Shown here piece by piece: positions 11,572 to 22,570 of a DNA stretch of 64,000 bases. This stretch comes from Biscogniauxia marginata (Eukaryota; Ascomycota; Sordariomycetes; Xylariales; Xylariaceae). A model generated the notes under the pieces. That model saw nothing but the letters and a program-made list of their open reading frames with translations. It made no database searches and had not been told where the DNA came from. Positions within the stretch are counted from its first letter, which is position 1. Every line of letters begins with the position of its first letter. The position numbers were made by a program, and so were the translations under genes. Location: contig MU404071.1 of the NCBI GenBank assembly GCA_022695795.1, positions 124,001-188,000 of the forward strand, read 5' to 3'.

Positions 11572-12369
11572 AGATCAAAATGGGATCAAGCCTATCGACG
11601 GGAGCATTAGTTTCTCAATATTATACTTTATTGAACGGGTTAGTAGCCCTCGCAGGAAGGCTGAGTAACTAGGTGGAAGAAAGCAATATGAAATTCATTT
11701 CTTGTCAATGCTATACATTTTATAGGAAGATGATCATTCGTTAGCACTATACGGAAAGATAAGATTCTCTTTATCATACATACAAGTACATTATACAAGT
11801 GCATTCACATAAGTCGGTCCTGTAGATACATACTGCCCACCATTTCCCATACACCCAATTACGAACGTCCAGAATATGCAGGCCTCGGTGCAGGCACCTT
11901 CTAGCCAGGAATAGACCATTGGAGTTAACGAGAGCCCTTTGCCTAGCCTCCCTGCATGTGCAAGTTTACCGCCATGCCCGTACATAGGGTTTTCGATTGG
12001 ACACGCTATAAATAAATGATAGAGCAAACGGCTGGACCATTTCAGCCCCCTTCCCCTGCGGTGTTTACTATCGGCCACTTCGCTTTGACAGTTGTGATTC
12101 AACAGAAGTCTTCGAGGAGCTAATTACATCCTTGATCATAGTTGTTCTACATTAGATTCTCCGCATCGGGAGGATTGGGGTATGCATACCTGCAGAGCGA
12201 CACATGCTTCTGCTGGATGTGCAATAAAAACATGCATATCGAGATTGAGGCCAACTAATGCTGTCAAAGTCCAATGATAATGGCATGTGATGATACACAG
12301 CCTACGGATGAGCTATCAGCGGGTTTTATTCATGGTCGTACCAATTTCCTTTCAAATTCGGTAGGGTTT
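11572..12369. other. Intergenic up to the retrotransposon
   Basis: 3' flank of the secreted oxidase. The reverse-strand ORF at 11791-12102 has no recognisable domain and ordinary non-coding composition, so it is not called. The sequence is not A/T-saturated, so RIP did not spread visibly into this flank. Confidence 0.55.
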
Positions 12370-12374
12370 CTGGT
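12370..12374. repeat. 5-bp target-site duplication, left copy (ctggt)
   Basis: The five bases directly before the 5' LTR are ctggt, and the same five bases directly follow the 3' LTR at 19866-19870. This is the expected 5-bp duplication of a Ty3/gypsy integration and fixes both element ends. Confidence 0.9.
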
Positions 12375-12779
12375 TGTTACGAGACTCCTAAAGTGGGAAA
12401 CGAGTGCCACGCACGTGACCCCATCGAATATGTGAATAGTGGGTAAGGCAACCTAAGATTCAACTATTTACTGAATATATAAATAGTAGGTGGGGTAACC
12501 TACGATTCAACTATTTAGTCAATTGTATAAAAGGAAGAACAAGTATAAATAAATTAGAATTTCCTTGTGTAATTAATCTCTTGTTTTTTAGCTATCAATT
12601 TAAGACTATAGTCACTTTTTAATATTATAATGAGAGTACTTTAAAACCTCTTTAACGAATAAAACATTATAAATTAATTAAACCAATTTTAACCTATTAT
12701 TACCTACAAATCAAGAAAATCTAGTATATACTCACCTGTAAAGTCAACTAACTAGGAACACACAAAGAGGTTCGTTACA
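12375..12779 (+). repeat. 5' LTR of the chromovirus
   Basis: 405 bp, same length as the 3' LTR, starting TGTTAC and ending GTTACA. The outer ~155 bp keep more C and G than the 3' LTR, while the inner ~250 bp are the more A/T-converted of the two copies. No clean tRNA-complementary primer binding site survives just inside it. Confidence 0.93.
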
Positions 12780-12989
12780 TTTTAATAGCTTTTTGATTAA
12801 TACTTGACATTGGTTCAGGAAAAGGGACTTTTAATCGAACAGTCTTAAAACAAGCATGCCCTTTAAAACTAAAGGGTAACAAGAAAAAAAACAAATAAAA
12901 GAATAATAGTTAATAAACTTTTAAACGAAAGCTTTAGGTCCTTTTACGACATAACTAAAAGGTTTAAAGGAACCAACACAAGAGTCCAT

Positions 12990-15900
12990 TATAATTGCAG
13001 CTAAAAAAGAATTATAAGAGGACATCTCGGAAGATCAACAAGAAAAAGCATCTAAAGAAGAAGAAGAAGAGGAGAAAGAAATGCTTAAAAAAAAAGACAA
13101 ATAAATAAAATAACTTTAATTACCTTTAAACGATAACGACCCTAATAACTCGAACGATAACAACAATATAACAACCCTTAACGTAAAGAATTTCAAACTA
13201 ATTACACTTAATAAATATAATAGGTTAAGCGATTTAAAGGGATTTTTAATTTAGACTAGAACTTATTTACGGTTTTATTATAAAACGATTACTACTAAAA
13301 AATAAAAAGTTTTCATGATATCCTAACTCCTCGCCGGAACCGCCTTAACCTAGTTTTAACTAGTGTTAAAAAATCATTTAAAGAACGAACCAAACGCCTA
13401 AAAAAACACGAAAAAAGTCTTCAAAAATTATAAAAAATTTAAAAAATAACTTAGGTCTATATTCGGCAATTTAATTCTTAAGTAATAAGCCAAAGCTCGA
13501 CTTTATAAACTATAATAAGATAAGAAGGCTTTAAATTACGCTATTAAATTCAAAAAACTCGTAAACTAGTCATAATTACTTATTAAAAGCCTATATTACT
13601 TGTTTTATTAAGGGTTAAAGAACCATATAAAAAATAAGTTGTATAAAATAAACCTATATAAAGAAAGGAACCTAAAGAAGTTCAATAATTACATTATAAT
13701 GGTAATTATTATTGATAATAAGAACTTCGAATAATACCTTAAAAAGAAAAAGACAATATAACGAAAGAATGACGACTAGCTTAAAAAAGGAAATCACAAA
13801 AGCGGTACCGGAACCAAAAAAAGCACGAAAATAAAGTTAGATCTTATTAAAATCAACGTTATTTAAAAAAAACGAAAAAAACGAGATAAATTAACTATTA
13901 AATATTTTAACTATAAAAAAAAGGGACATTATAAAAACAAATGCCGAAATCCTAAAAAATAAAAACTAAAAATAAAAAGGATTCCTTAACTTAAAAAAAG
14001 AGTCGCTAAAATAAGGGTTTAATTTAAAAACAATAAAAAAATAAACTAAGTATTTATTATTAGCATTATTAAAATAGAAAAGATTAAAAAAGCTCTTGTA
14101 AAAAGAATCTATAAATTTCATTAAGTTAACCGCAAAAAATGCCTAAAGAAGGACCATTTATATTTAAGACATCTCACACTAAAACAAGCCAAATAAAGAT
14201 ATAACGAAAGCGAATTATTATACGTGTGCGATAATTACAAATTAGGATACGACTTAGGAATTAAGTTAAACCATAGTGATTTACACTAGAGCCATTATAA
14301 GAACGATAAATGCGAAACCTATTAAGGGAAAAGCCAATATAATAGCCTAAATTAAAGGTTTTATATAAAGAATAGCTGTAATGTTAATTAGAGCTTAAAG
14401 GAACATATATCGTTATATTAAAGCTTTTATATTAATAACGTTTATTAAGTATATAAAAGTTTTAAGAATAAAGCCGGTTATTATCCCTAAAAACTAGAGA
14501 GTAATAATACAAAAGAAAATAAGTATATTTATAATAATACCCCATAATAATTATATTACCTTAAAATATATTATCTTTACTTAAGCTCCAAAAAAAGCTA
14601 CGAAGTAATAGCTAAAAGTTATATGTATTACACCTCGGTACCATGCGACGTACACGACTTACTCGAAGCAGGTTTCGAAAAAGACGAGATTAAAGAAGAA
14701 TTATAGGAATTATAGAAGAAATTATATCTTCCATAATAACTCGAAAAACGAATTAAATATGACACTAATTTATTCGGCTTTATAAGAAAACACTTAACAA
14801 AGCAATAAACAAAAACACGTGTAACCAAACGAGGTTATAAACAAATCACTAAAACATACCTTAAAAAAGGAGAAAAACTCCCAAAAATTAATATAAACTT
14901 AAAGAGAGATATCGAAATACCTCTAGTAAGTAGACTTAATAATTACTCCTTTTATTTAAAAATAATTCAAAACTTTAAAAAATTCCGAGTTAACAAAACG
15001 GATTTAAATTATAAAAAGGCCCTTAAAAAAAAATTAAAGTTTTAATGTATAAGATTTTATATAAAAGATAAACCTTTTACCCTTTATTACGTAAAGGGTA
15101 ATTAAAAAAATTGTTTAAGCAATAATTACTAGAAACACGCTCCTATAAAAGCCTAAGAATAAAAGGATATTTAGGCTATAATAATTAAAAAAAAACTAAA
15201 AGGGAAGGGACGTGGAAAACCAAAAAACGGCAAAGGCTCTCGCTAGTAAGGCAGCGAAAAGCCATAAATAACAAGTCTTTATATAAAGTCTAGTTAAGAC
15301 TTAATAATATTATTATAACTAAAGTCGGGTATAATAAAAGGGAGTATAAAGCCCTAATAAATTCAGGAGTAAATAAAAATTATGTTTTAATAAAGGTAGC
15401 TTAGGAAGATAGAATATTATAAATATATAAATAAAGTTTATATAAACTATAAAACTTTAAAGGAAATATATTTAATTATGAGAATGGTAAGGTATTAAGA
15501 GAAATAATTCCTCTCTTGGTAACTATTTAAAAACATTTTAAATAAGTCATTTTTAATATTATATACATATTAAATCACGATATAATCTTAAAAATGAATT
15601 GGCTTAAAAGAAGTAATTTATAAATAAATTTCGAGATAAATACGCTTTATTAGGATTAAAAATAAGAGGAGTTAACCATTACGGGTTACGAAATAAGTAT
15701 CGCAAGTAACCCCAGAGAAATAAATATAAAAACGAAACATATTACCTATATAATTCGAGTAACTAAACCTGAAAATCTAATAAAAAGAGTACCGCGCGAG
15801 TACTTCCGTTTCTATAAATTATTTAAAAATAAAATAAAAGAAGAATTACTAAAATATAACTAGTAAGACCATTAAATTTATTTTAAAAAAGGAAAATAGT

Positions 15901-18760
15901 TAAAATTATTTCTAGTGTATCTTATAAATTAGGAAAAATAAAGAGTATTATAAAAAGGAATCTAGAAAGATCTCGATAAAGGATATATTCGAGAATTTAA
16001 ATCCTCGTCAGGATACCTGGCAATCATGGTACCTAAAATCGATAAAAACGGGAAATAACGTGTCGATAAAAAAGGAAACCTAGTGTAAAGACGAGTGATT
16101 AACTACCGACACCTTAATGAAATAACCAAGAAAAACGGGTATTTGTTACTACTAATAAAACTCATAAAAAAACAAATTAATAAAGCCCAAATCTTCATAG
16201 TATTAAACCTTCGCGATAAATACTATATAATTAAAATAGCCAAAAGACATAAATAATATATAGCCTTTTAAACGATATATAAACATTATAAATATAAGGT
16301 TATGCCATTTAAACTTATTAACGCACCCGCTATATTTCAATATATAATTATAATAGTTCTTCGCAAGTTTCTGGACAAATTTGTATTCGTTTATCTAGAT
16401 AATATATTAATTTACTTAAAAAACGAGAAAAAATATAAAAAACACGTAAAGCAAGTGTTGAAAGCCTTAGAAAAGGCGAACTTACTTATTTATTTAACTA
16501 AAAATAAATAATATATCAAAAAACTAAACTATTTAAGGTTTATAATAAATCCAGAAAAAATTCGCATTTAAAAGGGAAAAATAATAATAATCAAGAATTA
16601 ACCAGAACCCAAAAGTATTATAAACGTACGCGCATTTCTTGGCTTTGTTAACTATGTTAAACAACTCATTAAAGATTTCGGGCGTATCGCTAAACTATTA
16701 ACAAAATTAACTACCCTAATAAAAACAAGAGAGGCTTTCCATTTCATTAAAAAAGCCAAACGGGCTTTTCAGCAGCTAAAAGAAGTCGTAACTAGCGAGG
16801 TTATATATAAGCTTTTAAATAAAAATAAAAAGAAACGACTAAAGATAAACGCTTTAAATTTCGCCATTAAAGCAGTCTTAAAGCAATTAAAAGATAATGA
16901 GAAATAATATCCAGTCGCGTACCTATTCAAAGCACTACATAATACTAAATTAAATTATCAAATTTATAACAAAGAACTATTAGTAATTATTAAAGCACTA
17001 AAAGAGTAGGAACCATGGCTTAACAGAACTAAAGAACCTATTAATATCTATTTAAACCACAAGAACCTTATATAATTCATAATAACATAAACGCTTAACC
17101 AAAAACACGAGTATTAAATAATTTTCTTATCTAGATTTAATTTCAAAATCTAACACATTAAGAGAAAAAAAAACATTTAAGTAAATCTTTTTAATAAAAG
17201 GGGAAATTATAAATTAAAAATTAATAAAAGAAATATCTAGATGTTTAAACAACAAAATAATAAATTAGTTGTATTAATTTACATGTAAATCAACATAAAA
17301 AACTAAAAATAACGTTTTAAAGAAAATTACAATTAAAGGGAAAAATAATTACAGTTTTAATAAGGATCCAGCGACGAACTTCTTTTATATAAAGAAAAGG
17401 TATACATATTAAAACAAATGCAGGACGAATTCGTTAAAGAATTTCACAAATATCCTCTATACGGCTACCAAGGGATTTTCAAAACGGTGAAACGACTTTA
17501 AAAAGAATTCGACTTTCTAGAAATACGACAAATAATTAAAAGAATTATAAAGAATTACAACATTTATAATAAGGCTAAAGCATCACGACATAAACCATAT
17601 AAACTACTATAACCAACCTAAATACCTAACAAAATATAGAATATAATTACATGGGACTTCGTAGTGAAACTCCTAAAGTCAAAAGATTCTATAATAGGAG
17701 TACATTATAACAATATATAAGTAATCGTTAACAAACTCACAAAATACGCCTACTTTTTATTATTTAATAAATTAAGTATAATAAAATAATTAACTTTTAG
17801 CTTTTTAAGAAAGTATATTAATAAACATGGATTACTAAAACGCATTATTTTAAATAAAGATAAACTATTTACGTCAAAGTTTTGAACTAGCTTAATAAAA
17901 CGAATAAGAATTAAGTAGAAATTGTTTATAACGTATTATCCTTAAACAAACAGATAAATAGAAAGGCTTAACTAAATATTTAAATAATACCTTAAAAGTT
18001 ATATTAACTAGCAAATAAATAATTAAGTAAAATTATTACTTATAACTTAAATCGCATATAATACATTAATTAACGAAAATATGAAGTTATCACTACACAA
18101 AGTGGTATATAGCTAAAAAACAGAAATTCACAAGAAACCGTTTAGATTCATAAAAGTACTAAACATTATAATAATAGCTCCTTAAGTAGAAGTATTATCT
18201 AAAAAGATTTAGGCAACATAAGCAAGGCTATAAAAAGAATTATAGTTTATCCAAGAAAGAATAACCAAATATTATAATAAAAAGAGAATTAAAGGACTAA
18301 TTCTCAAGAAAGGAGACATGATTTACTTGCTCCGCTAGAGATAAGGCGTAATAACAAAAACGCCTTAAATTAAAATAAAACGACTTAACAAGAAACTCGA
18401 ATTTAAGAAATTAAGACTTTATAAAATTAAAGAAGTTATTTTAAAGGTTAATTATAAATTCTCGTTACTAAAGAAATCCAAAATACATCTTGTATTTTAT
18501 ATTTCGCTTTTAAAATTAGTATTAAAAAACGCTTTGCCGAAAAAACAATTAAAATTTAAAAAGAATCCTAATAAGTATAAAGTCAAAAAATATTAAATTT
18601 AAAAAAAGTTAGTAATTAGTTATAATATTTTATTAAATAAGAAGGTTATTTACTCGAGAAAAATACTTAAGAACCTTTTAAGCATTTAAAAAACCTAATA
18701 AATGAAATTAAGAATTTCCATTGCTAAAATCTAAACCGGCTAAAAAGGCCTAAATATCGA
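12990..18760 (+). pseudogene. gag-pol remains of the chromovirus
   Basis: Translating piecewise and tolerating stops, the following appear in order. A gag capsid-like region at about 13200-13760. A zinc knuckle at 13903-13944 read as FNYKKKGHYKNKC, a CCHC box with its second Cys turned to Tyr. An aspartic protease near 15340 with NSG where D(S/T)G is expected. Reverse transcriptase at about 15960-16560 (MPFKLINAPAIFQ; VYLDNILIY where YLDDILIY is expected). RNase H at about 16840-17130 (YPVAYLFKALHNTKLNYQIY). Integrase at about 17400-18480 (KAKASRHKPYKLL, ITWDFVVKLL, NKDKLFTSKF). A chromodomain at about 18560-18735 (EPFKHLKNLINEIKNFH). Catalytic Asp residues of protease and reverse transcriptase are changed to Asn, so this copy cannot be autonomous. 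Confidence 0.93.
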
Positions 18761-18825
18761 GATCTTGATTCTACTAAAGAAAATTAAAGAAGAAAAAAGA
18801 GTAAGCCTTAAAAATAAACAAGTTT

Positions 18826-19355
18826 TACGAAGATTTAAATTAACGCTATAATCCCTTTATATATTACGATTTTTTAGTAAGACGTTTCTATTTTTCTTTT
18901 TTACACTTAATACGCTTTAAATCCTTTATAGAATTAAAACCTTAAATAACTATTTTACGAAGTTTATTTAACTATAATTTACGCTTAGTCTTAAGACGCA
19001 AAATGCGGTTTATAACTATTTTCTTAATAACATAAGCAATCTTATAATGAGATTCCGCTTTCTCGAGCTCGGCCTCGACCTTTTAAAACTATTCTATAAT
19101 TTTAAATACACTCTTTCGCGAAATATTAAACACGTCACATCGTGATCGACTTAATCTTATACATTTTACATAGCGATTAAAATCCTTTAAAGCAATATAA
19201 TCTTTTTTATTACGCTTGTAATAAAAACAAGTTATCTCTTTTTTATTATAAAAAGCAATAAAATTTAAGAGAGTTACCTTGTTTTTAGCTTATTTCTCGG
19301 CCCGACGCGAGATATTAGAATTTTCTTTACGAAGTTTTATTATACGATAAAACAT
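18826..19355 (-). pseudogene. Antisense accessory gene relic inside the retrotransposon
   Basis: On the minus strand from an ATG at 19355, a frame runs about 170 codons and is interrupted only by TAA/TAG, each explicable as a CAA/CAG Gln codon hit by C-to-T. The readable protein has a Cys-rich part (TCFYYKRNKKDY, then RYVKCIRLSRSRCDVF, with Tyr at positions where further Cys would complete C-x2-C pairs). A charged helical stretch follows (KVEAELEKAESHYKIAYVI) and then a Lys/Arg-rich tail. It lies between the pol chromodomain and the 3' LTR, in opposite orientation. From memory, Cys-rich coiled-coil proteins of this look are common in repeat-rich fungal proteomes. Function unknown. Confidence 0.75.
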
Positions 19356-19445
19356 TATAAATTAAGTTAAAGAAGGCTTAAACTTCTTAATAAATCGAAG
19401 GAAAGGATAGTTAACCTTCTTTTTATTTTTGGGACAAAAATTCTC

Positions 19446-19460
19446 GGAGGGGAAAAATAA
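19446..19460 (+). other. Polypurine tract
   Basis: A run of purines (ggaggggaaaaa plus taa) directly abuts the 3' LTR, where plus-strand DNA synthesis of LTR elements is primed. It is one of the few G-rich stretches left in the element interior. Confidence 0.8.
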
Positions 19461-19865
19461 TGTTATAAGATTCTTAAAGTGGGAAACGAGTGCCACGCAT
19501 ATAACCCCATTAAATATGTAAATAATAGGTGGGGCAACCTAAGATTTAACTATTTACTAAATATATAAATAATAAGTAAAGCAACTTACGATTTAATTAT
19601 TTAGTTAATTATATAAGAGGAAGGACAAGTATAAGTAAATTAGAATTTCCTTATGTAATTAGTCTCTCGTTCTTTAGCTATTAATCTAAGACTATAGTCA
19701 CTCTTTGATACTATAGTGAGAGTACCTTAAAACCTCTTTGACGAACAAAACATTATAAATTAATTAAACCAATCTCAACCCACTGTTACCTGCAAATCAA
19801 GAAAATCTAGTACGTACTCACCTGTGAAGTCAGCTGACTAGGAACACACAGGGAGGTTCGTCACA
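19461..19865 (+). repeat. 3' LTR of the chromovirus
   Basis: 405 bp, TGTTAT start and GTCACA end. It differs from the 5' LTR only by transitions in my alignment. Its inner ~155 bp are more A/T-converted than the 5' copy, and its outer ~250 bp are less converted. Confidence 0.93.
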
Positions 19866-19870
19866 CTGGT
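19866..19870. repeat. 5-bp target-site duplication, right copy (ctggt)
   Basis: Matches 12370-12374 exactly. Confidence 0.9.
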
Positions 19871-21014
19871 ATGGCCGGGGACCTTGTTCGCGGTATTCCG
19901 TCAAGACTAACGTTAGGTACCTCCTCTATACCGGATTTATTACTAGAAGTACGAAATATTCGGAAGAAATGCAGGAAGTAAGGGATTGTTTTCCTCAGTA
20001 AAAATGGCAAGTGGGCATCCAGTTCAACCATAAAATCCGGTTTGGGTGTTAAGATTTAGGTACATGTGAAAGAGAGATAAGGCAAGGATGATAGTGGGCT
20101 ACAAGCAGGGTAAAACCGGTGAGCGTATAAATTTGCAAGATAACTGACCTATAATTGTACGCTGCTTCTGGTGTGCGGTTGCACAGTTGCTTGGAAGTGC
20201 TATTTCAAGCGCCGCGGCTTATATTACTCCTAGTAGGAGGGAGTGGGTCTTCTGTGTACTGTACTAGGACATCGTCATGCAAGGTCCTTTTTACAATATG
20301 TATCTACATAACATGCCTACCTAGGTATGCAGTTATAACAACTTTGTGTAGGTGAGACATACATAACGTTTCTACAACCAGGATCTCGACCCTGGGTGTC
20401 ACGATTCGTACCCTCCATAAGGGGGGATAAGTGTATGTTGTTCAGGAGAGTAGAACTTGAAGTAAAACTAAATGTACTCAAGTGAAATGCCATCTGACAT
20501 TTGAGAAGTCAATTTTCTTCCTAAATATCCTTGCGCCTTACGCTCTCACCGCTGCAAGCCTCCTGACACTCCTTCATAAGTATCAAGAGATGCATCAAAT
20601 ATCAAGGAGGATCAAACATTTTATCAAGGAGCAAGGGGCTACCTATAAAAGGATCATTAATCCATTTAAAGACAACAAATTTCTGCTCTAGAACGGGTAG
20701 GAATGCAGGTAGGTAGCCATAATTGATCACACAGCATAGCTGAAAGAAGGCCATGGGAGTGTATACATCAGTAGCCGCGGTATCAATACTACACCTAGAA
20801 CATATGAGAAGATAGGTTTGATTGAGGATTCCAAATGATGACTAGTGAGTAAAATGCTTCAGAAGACAACACTCTACAGACCTTCGTGCTAGTAGGAAAT
20901 TTTTACTTTAGTATAAACTTAGGTAGTTATGTGTATTGGTACGGGGTAAAGAATACAAGTATATACACGGCGTACATATATGTTAGATTTACAGGGATAT
21001 TGCCCTTCAATGGA
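19871..21014. other. Intergenic
   Basis: No gene supported. TACCTA/TAGGTA-type hexamers occur near 20310-20350 and 20700. The 21015-22570 gene ends at the right boundary. Confidence 0.55.
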
Positions 21015-22570
21015 CTAACACTCCCCTTCTTTTGCCGGCTCCCTCTGGTGCACCGACCAAGCGTGGTCGGCCACCTTGGAAGCATCGAAATCCCATAACC
21101 AGCGCTGGAAGAACGGGTCGGCAAGCGGGTTAGGATAGCCAACGCTAGGGGTCTCCTGCAGGAATTCCCTATCCCGCTCATCCTTTAGAGGCCCATCCGG
21201 CATTTGCCATAATCTACCAGTCTTCAAAGTCGCCCTAATGACATGACCGGTCCTTTCTTTCCGCAAGCGCTGGTAGATGTTCAGGCTGCGCTTGACCTGT
21301 TGCCTGTTCTCGGCCTTGCCTAGGAGATAGGCGAGCACGGAGACAGATTCGATGCCTACAGCTGCGCCTTGGCCTCTTTATGAAAGATGGCGTGAAACGA
21401 TTTAATGGTTAGCTTAAGACGTCTGAAAACAATATAGAATACCCATGCTGAATACACAATAAAGAAGAGAGTGCTGTTATGGTCATGTAGAGTAACCTAT
21501 AGGTACTAGACATATTTTACAGTATGTAAAAGATAAACTTACAAATACGGTAGGCCCCTGTGGGCAGCGTCACCGACAATGCAAAGCATGCCGGAGTCGT
21601 CGACCCACGGAGTCTCCTCATCATCCACTACGGGTTCGAATAACATCCAGCGTAGACAGCTCGTGCCAAGGCTGACGAGCTCGCGAAGGTCTGGCTCCCA
21701 GTCGCTAAGCTTTTCTTGAAAATCATTTAGGTCTACCGTCTGTGGGCCGAAGAACATGTCCTTGGGATCGGACGACCACGGCCAGGTGATGGCGATGTTG
21801 TACGTTCCATCGAGCCCGTAGGTGACAGCCTCGCACTCTGGCCCAAGCCAGACGATAATGTTAGGCCTATCAAGGAGGTACCTTAAGCGCGGCCGCGCCA
21901 TAATAGCCTCCTCGTCTATGAGGAGACGGTTGACTACCTTGCCGTGGGGGACTACTCTCGGCTTCTGTCCGGTGAGGGCCTCCCGGGCGATCGAGTGGCC
22001 ACCATCTGCGCCGACAAAAAGGTCTGCGCAGATTATTTCGGAAGAATTAGTTAGATTTAGAGTGCCATTCGTGAGATTGATCCCGGCGACGTCGATGCTG
22101 ACGCCGTGTCTCACTACGACCCCCTGCGCGACAGCTTCGTCGTAGAGCAACTGGCGGAGATGGGCGCGGTGCAAGGTAAGCATCGGAGCACCGTACTTTT
22201 CTGCCGGCTCTAGCAGATCCTGTGTATGTAGTACCTGACCCGTCTTGTAGGCCTTCAGGATGATAGAAAGTGGTATGACAGACTTGGACCTGATCTTGTC
22301 GTAGACCCCAATTTCCTTCAGCACCCGCACTGCGTTTGGGTGTAACTGAATCCCGGCTCCGGTATATAATCACGTATTTAGTGTCGGGTATCCATATAGA
22401 AACCTTGTTATCTTCTTGCTTACAGTTTGGAGTGAAACATCTCGTTCGAGGATAGTTACTTTAAACCCTTGGCGGCGAAAGAGTATACCGCCGACCAAGC
22501 CAACTACTCCGCCGCCGATAATGCAAACATGAAGTTTGTACTGGAATTCAGAGTGTGCACTCATTTCCAC
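21015..22570 (-). CDS. FAD-dependent monooxygenase, salicylate-hydroxylase-like
   Basis: Three exons modelled: 22570-22424, 22345-21543 and 21375-21015, about 436 aa. Group A flavin monooxygenases hydroxylate or epoxidise aromatic or polyketide/terpenoid rings with NAD(P)H and O2. Seen: an N-terminal FAD motif CIIGGGVVGLVGGIL with downstream ERD, the GADG motif (ADLFVGADGGHS) and the GDAAH motif that contacts FAD. The last exon begins GQGAAVGIESV, as in the family. Exon 1 could start at 22570 or at a second Met at 22564. One oddity: the family peptide GAGIQ just before LHPNAVRV is encoded in the DNA, but the only good acceptor (TTCAG at 22346-22348) lies after it, so splicing would delete it. 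The second intron is long (167 nt). Divergent from the Zn2Cys6 gene at 24707. It may be weakly functional or decaying. Confidence 0.85.

Larger units (their letters stand above)
12375..19865 (+). mobile_element. RIP-mutated Ty3/gypsy chromovirus, complete but dead
   Basis: A 7491-bp LTR retrotransposon with two 405-bp LTRs (12375-12779 and 19461-19865), TGTTA...TNACA ends, a perfect 5-bp target duplication and a polypurine tract. The order gag, protease, reverse transcriptase, RNase H, integrase, chromodomain identifies a chromovirus. The interior is very A/T-rich. All reading frames are riddled with TAA/TAG, and recognisable residues show the changes expected from C-to-T and G-to-A (Gly to Lys/Arg, Cys to Tyr, Asp to Asn, Gln to stop). 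All LTR differences I aligned by eye are transitions. An additional antisense gene relic lies between the chromodomain and the 3' LTR. It sits between the secreted oxidase and the first FAD monooxygenase. Confidence 0.96.

Noticed and set aside
11791..12102. Reverse-strand 103-codon ORF
   Set aside because: No domain, no codon bias, and in the 3' flank of the oxidase gene.
20482..20691. 69-codon ORF with a helical look
   Set aside because: Isolated, no motif and no splice partners.
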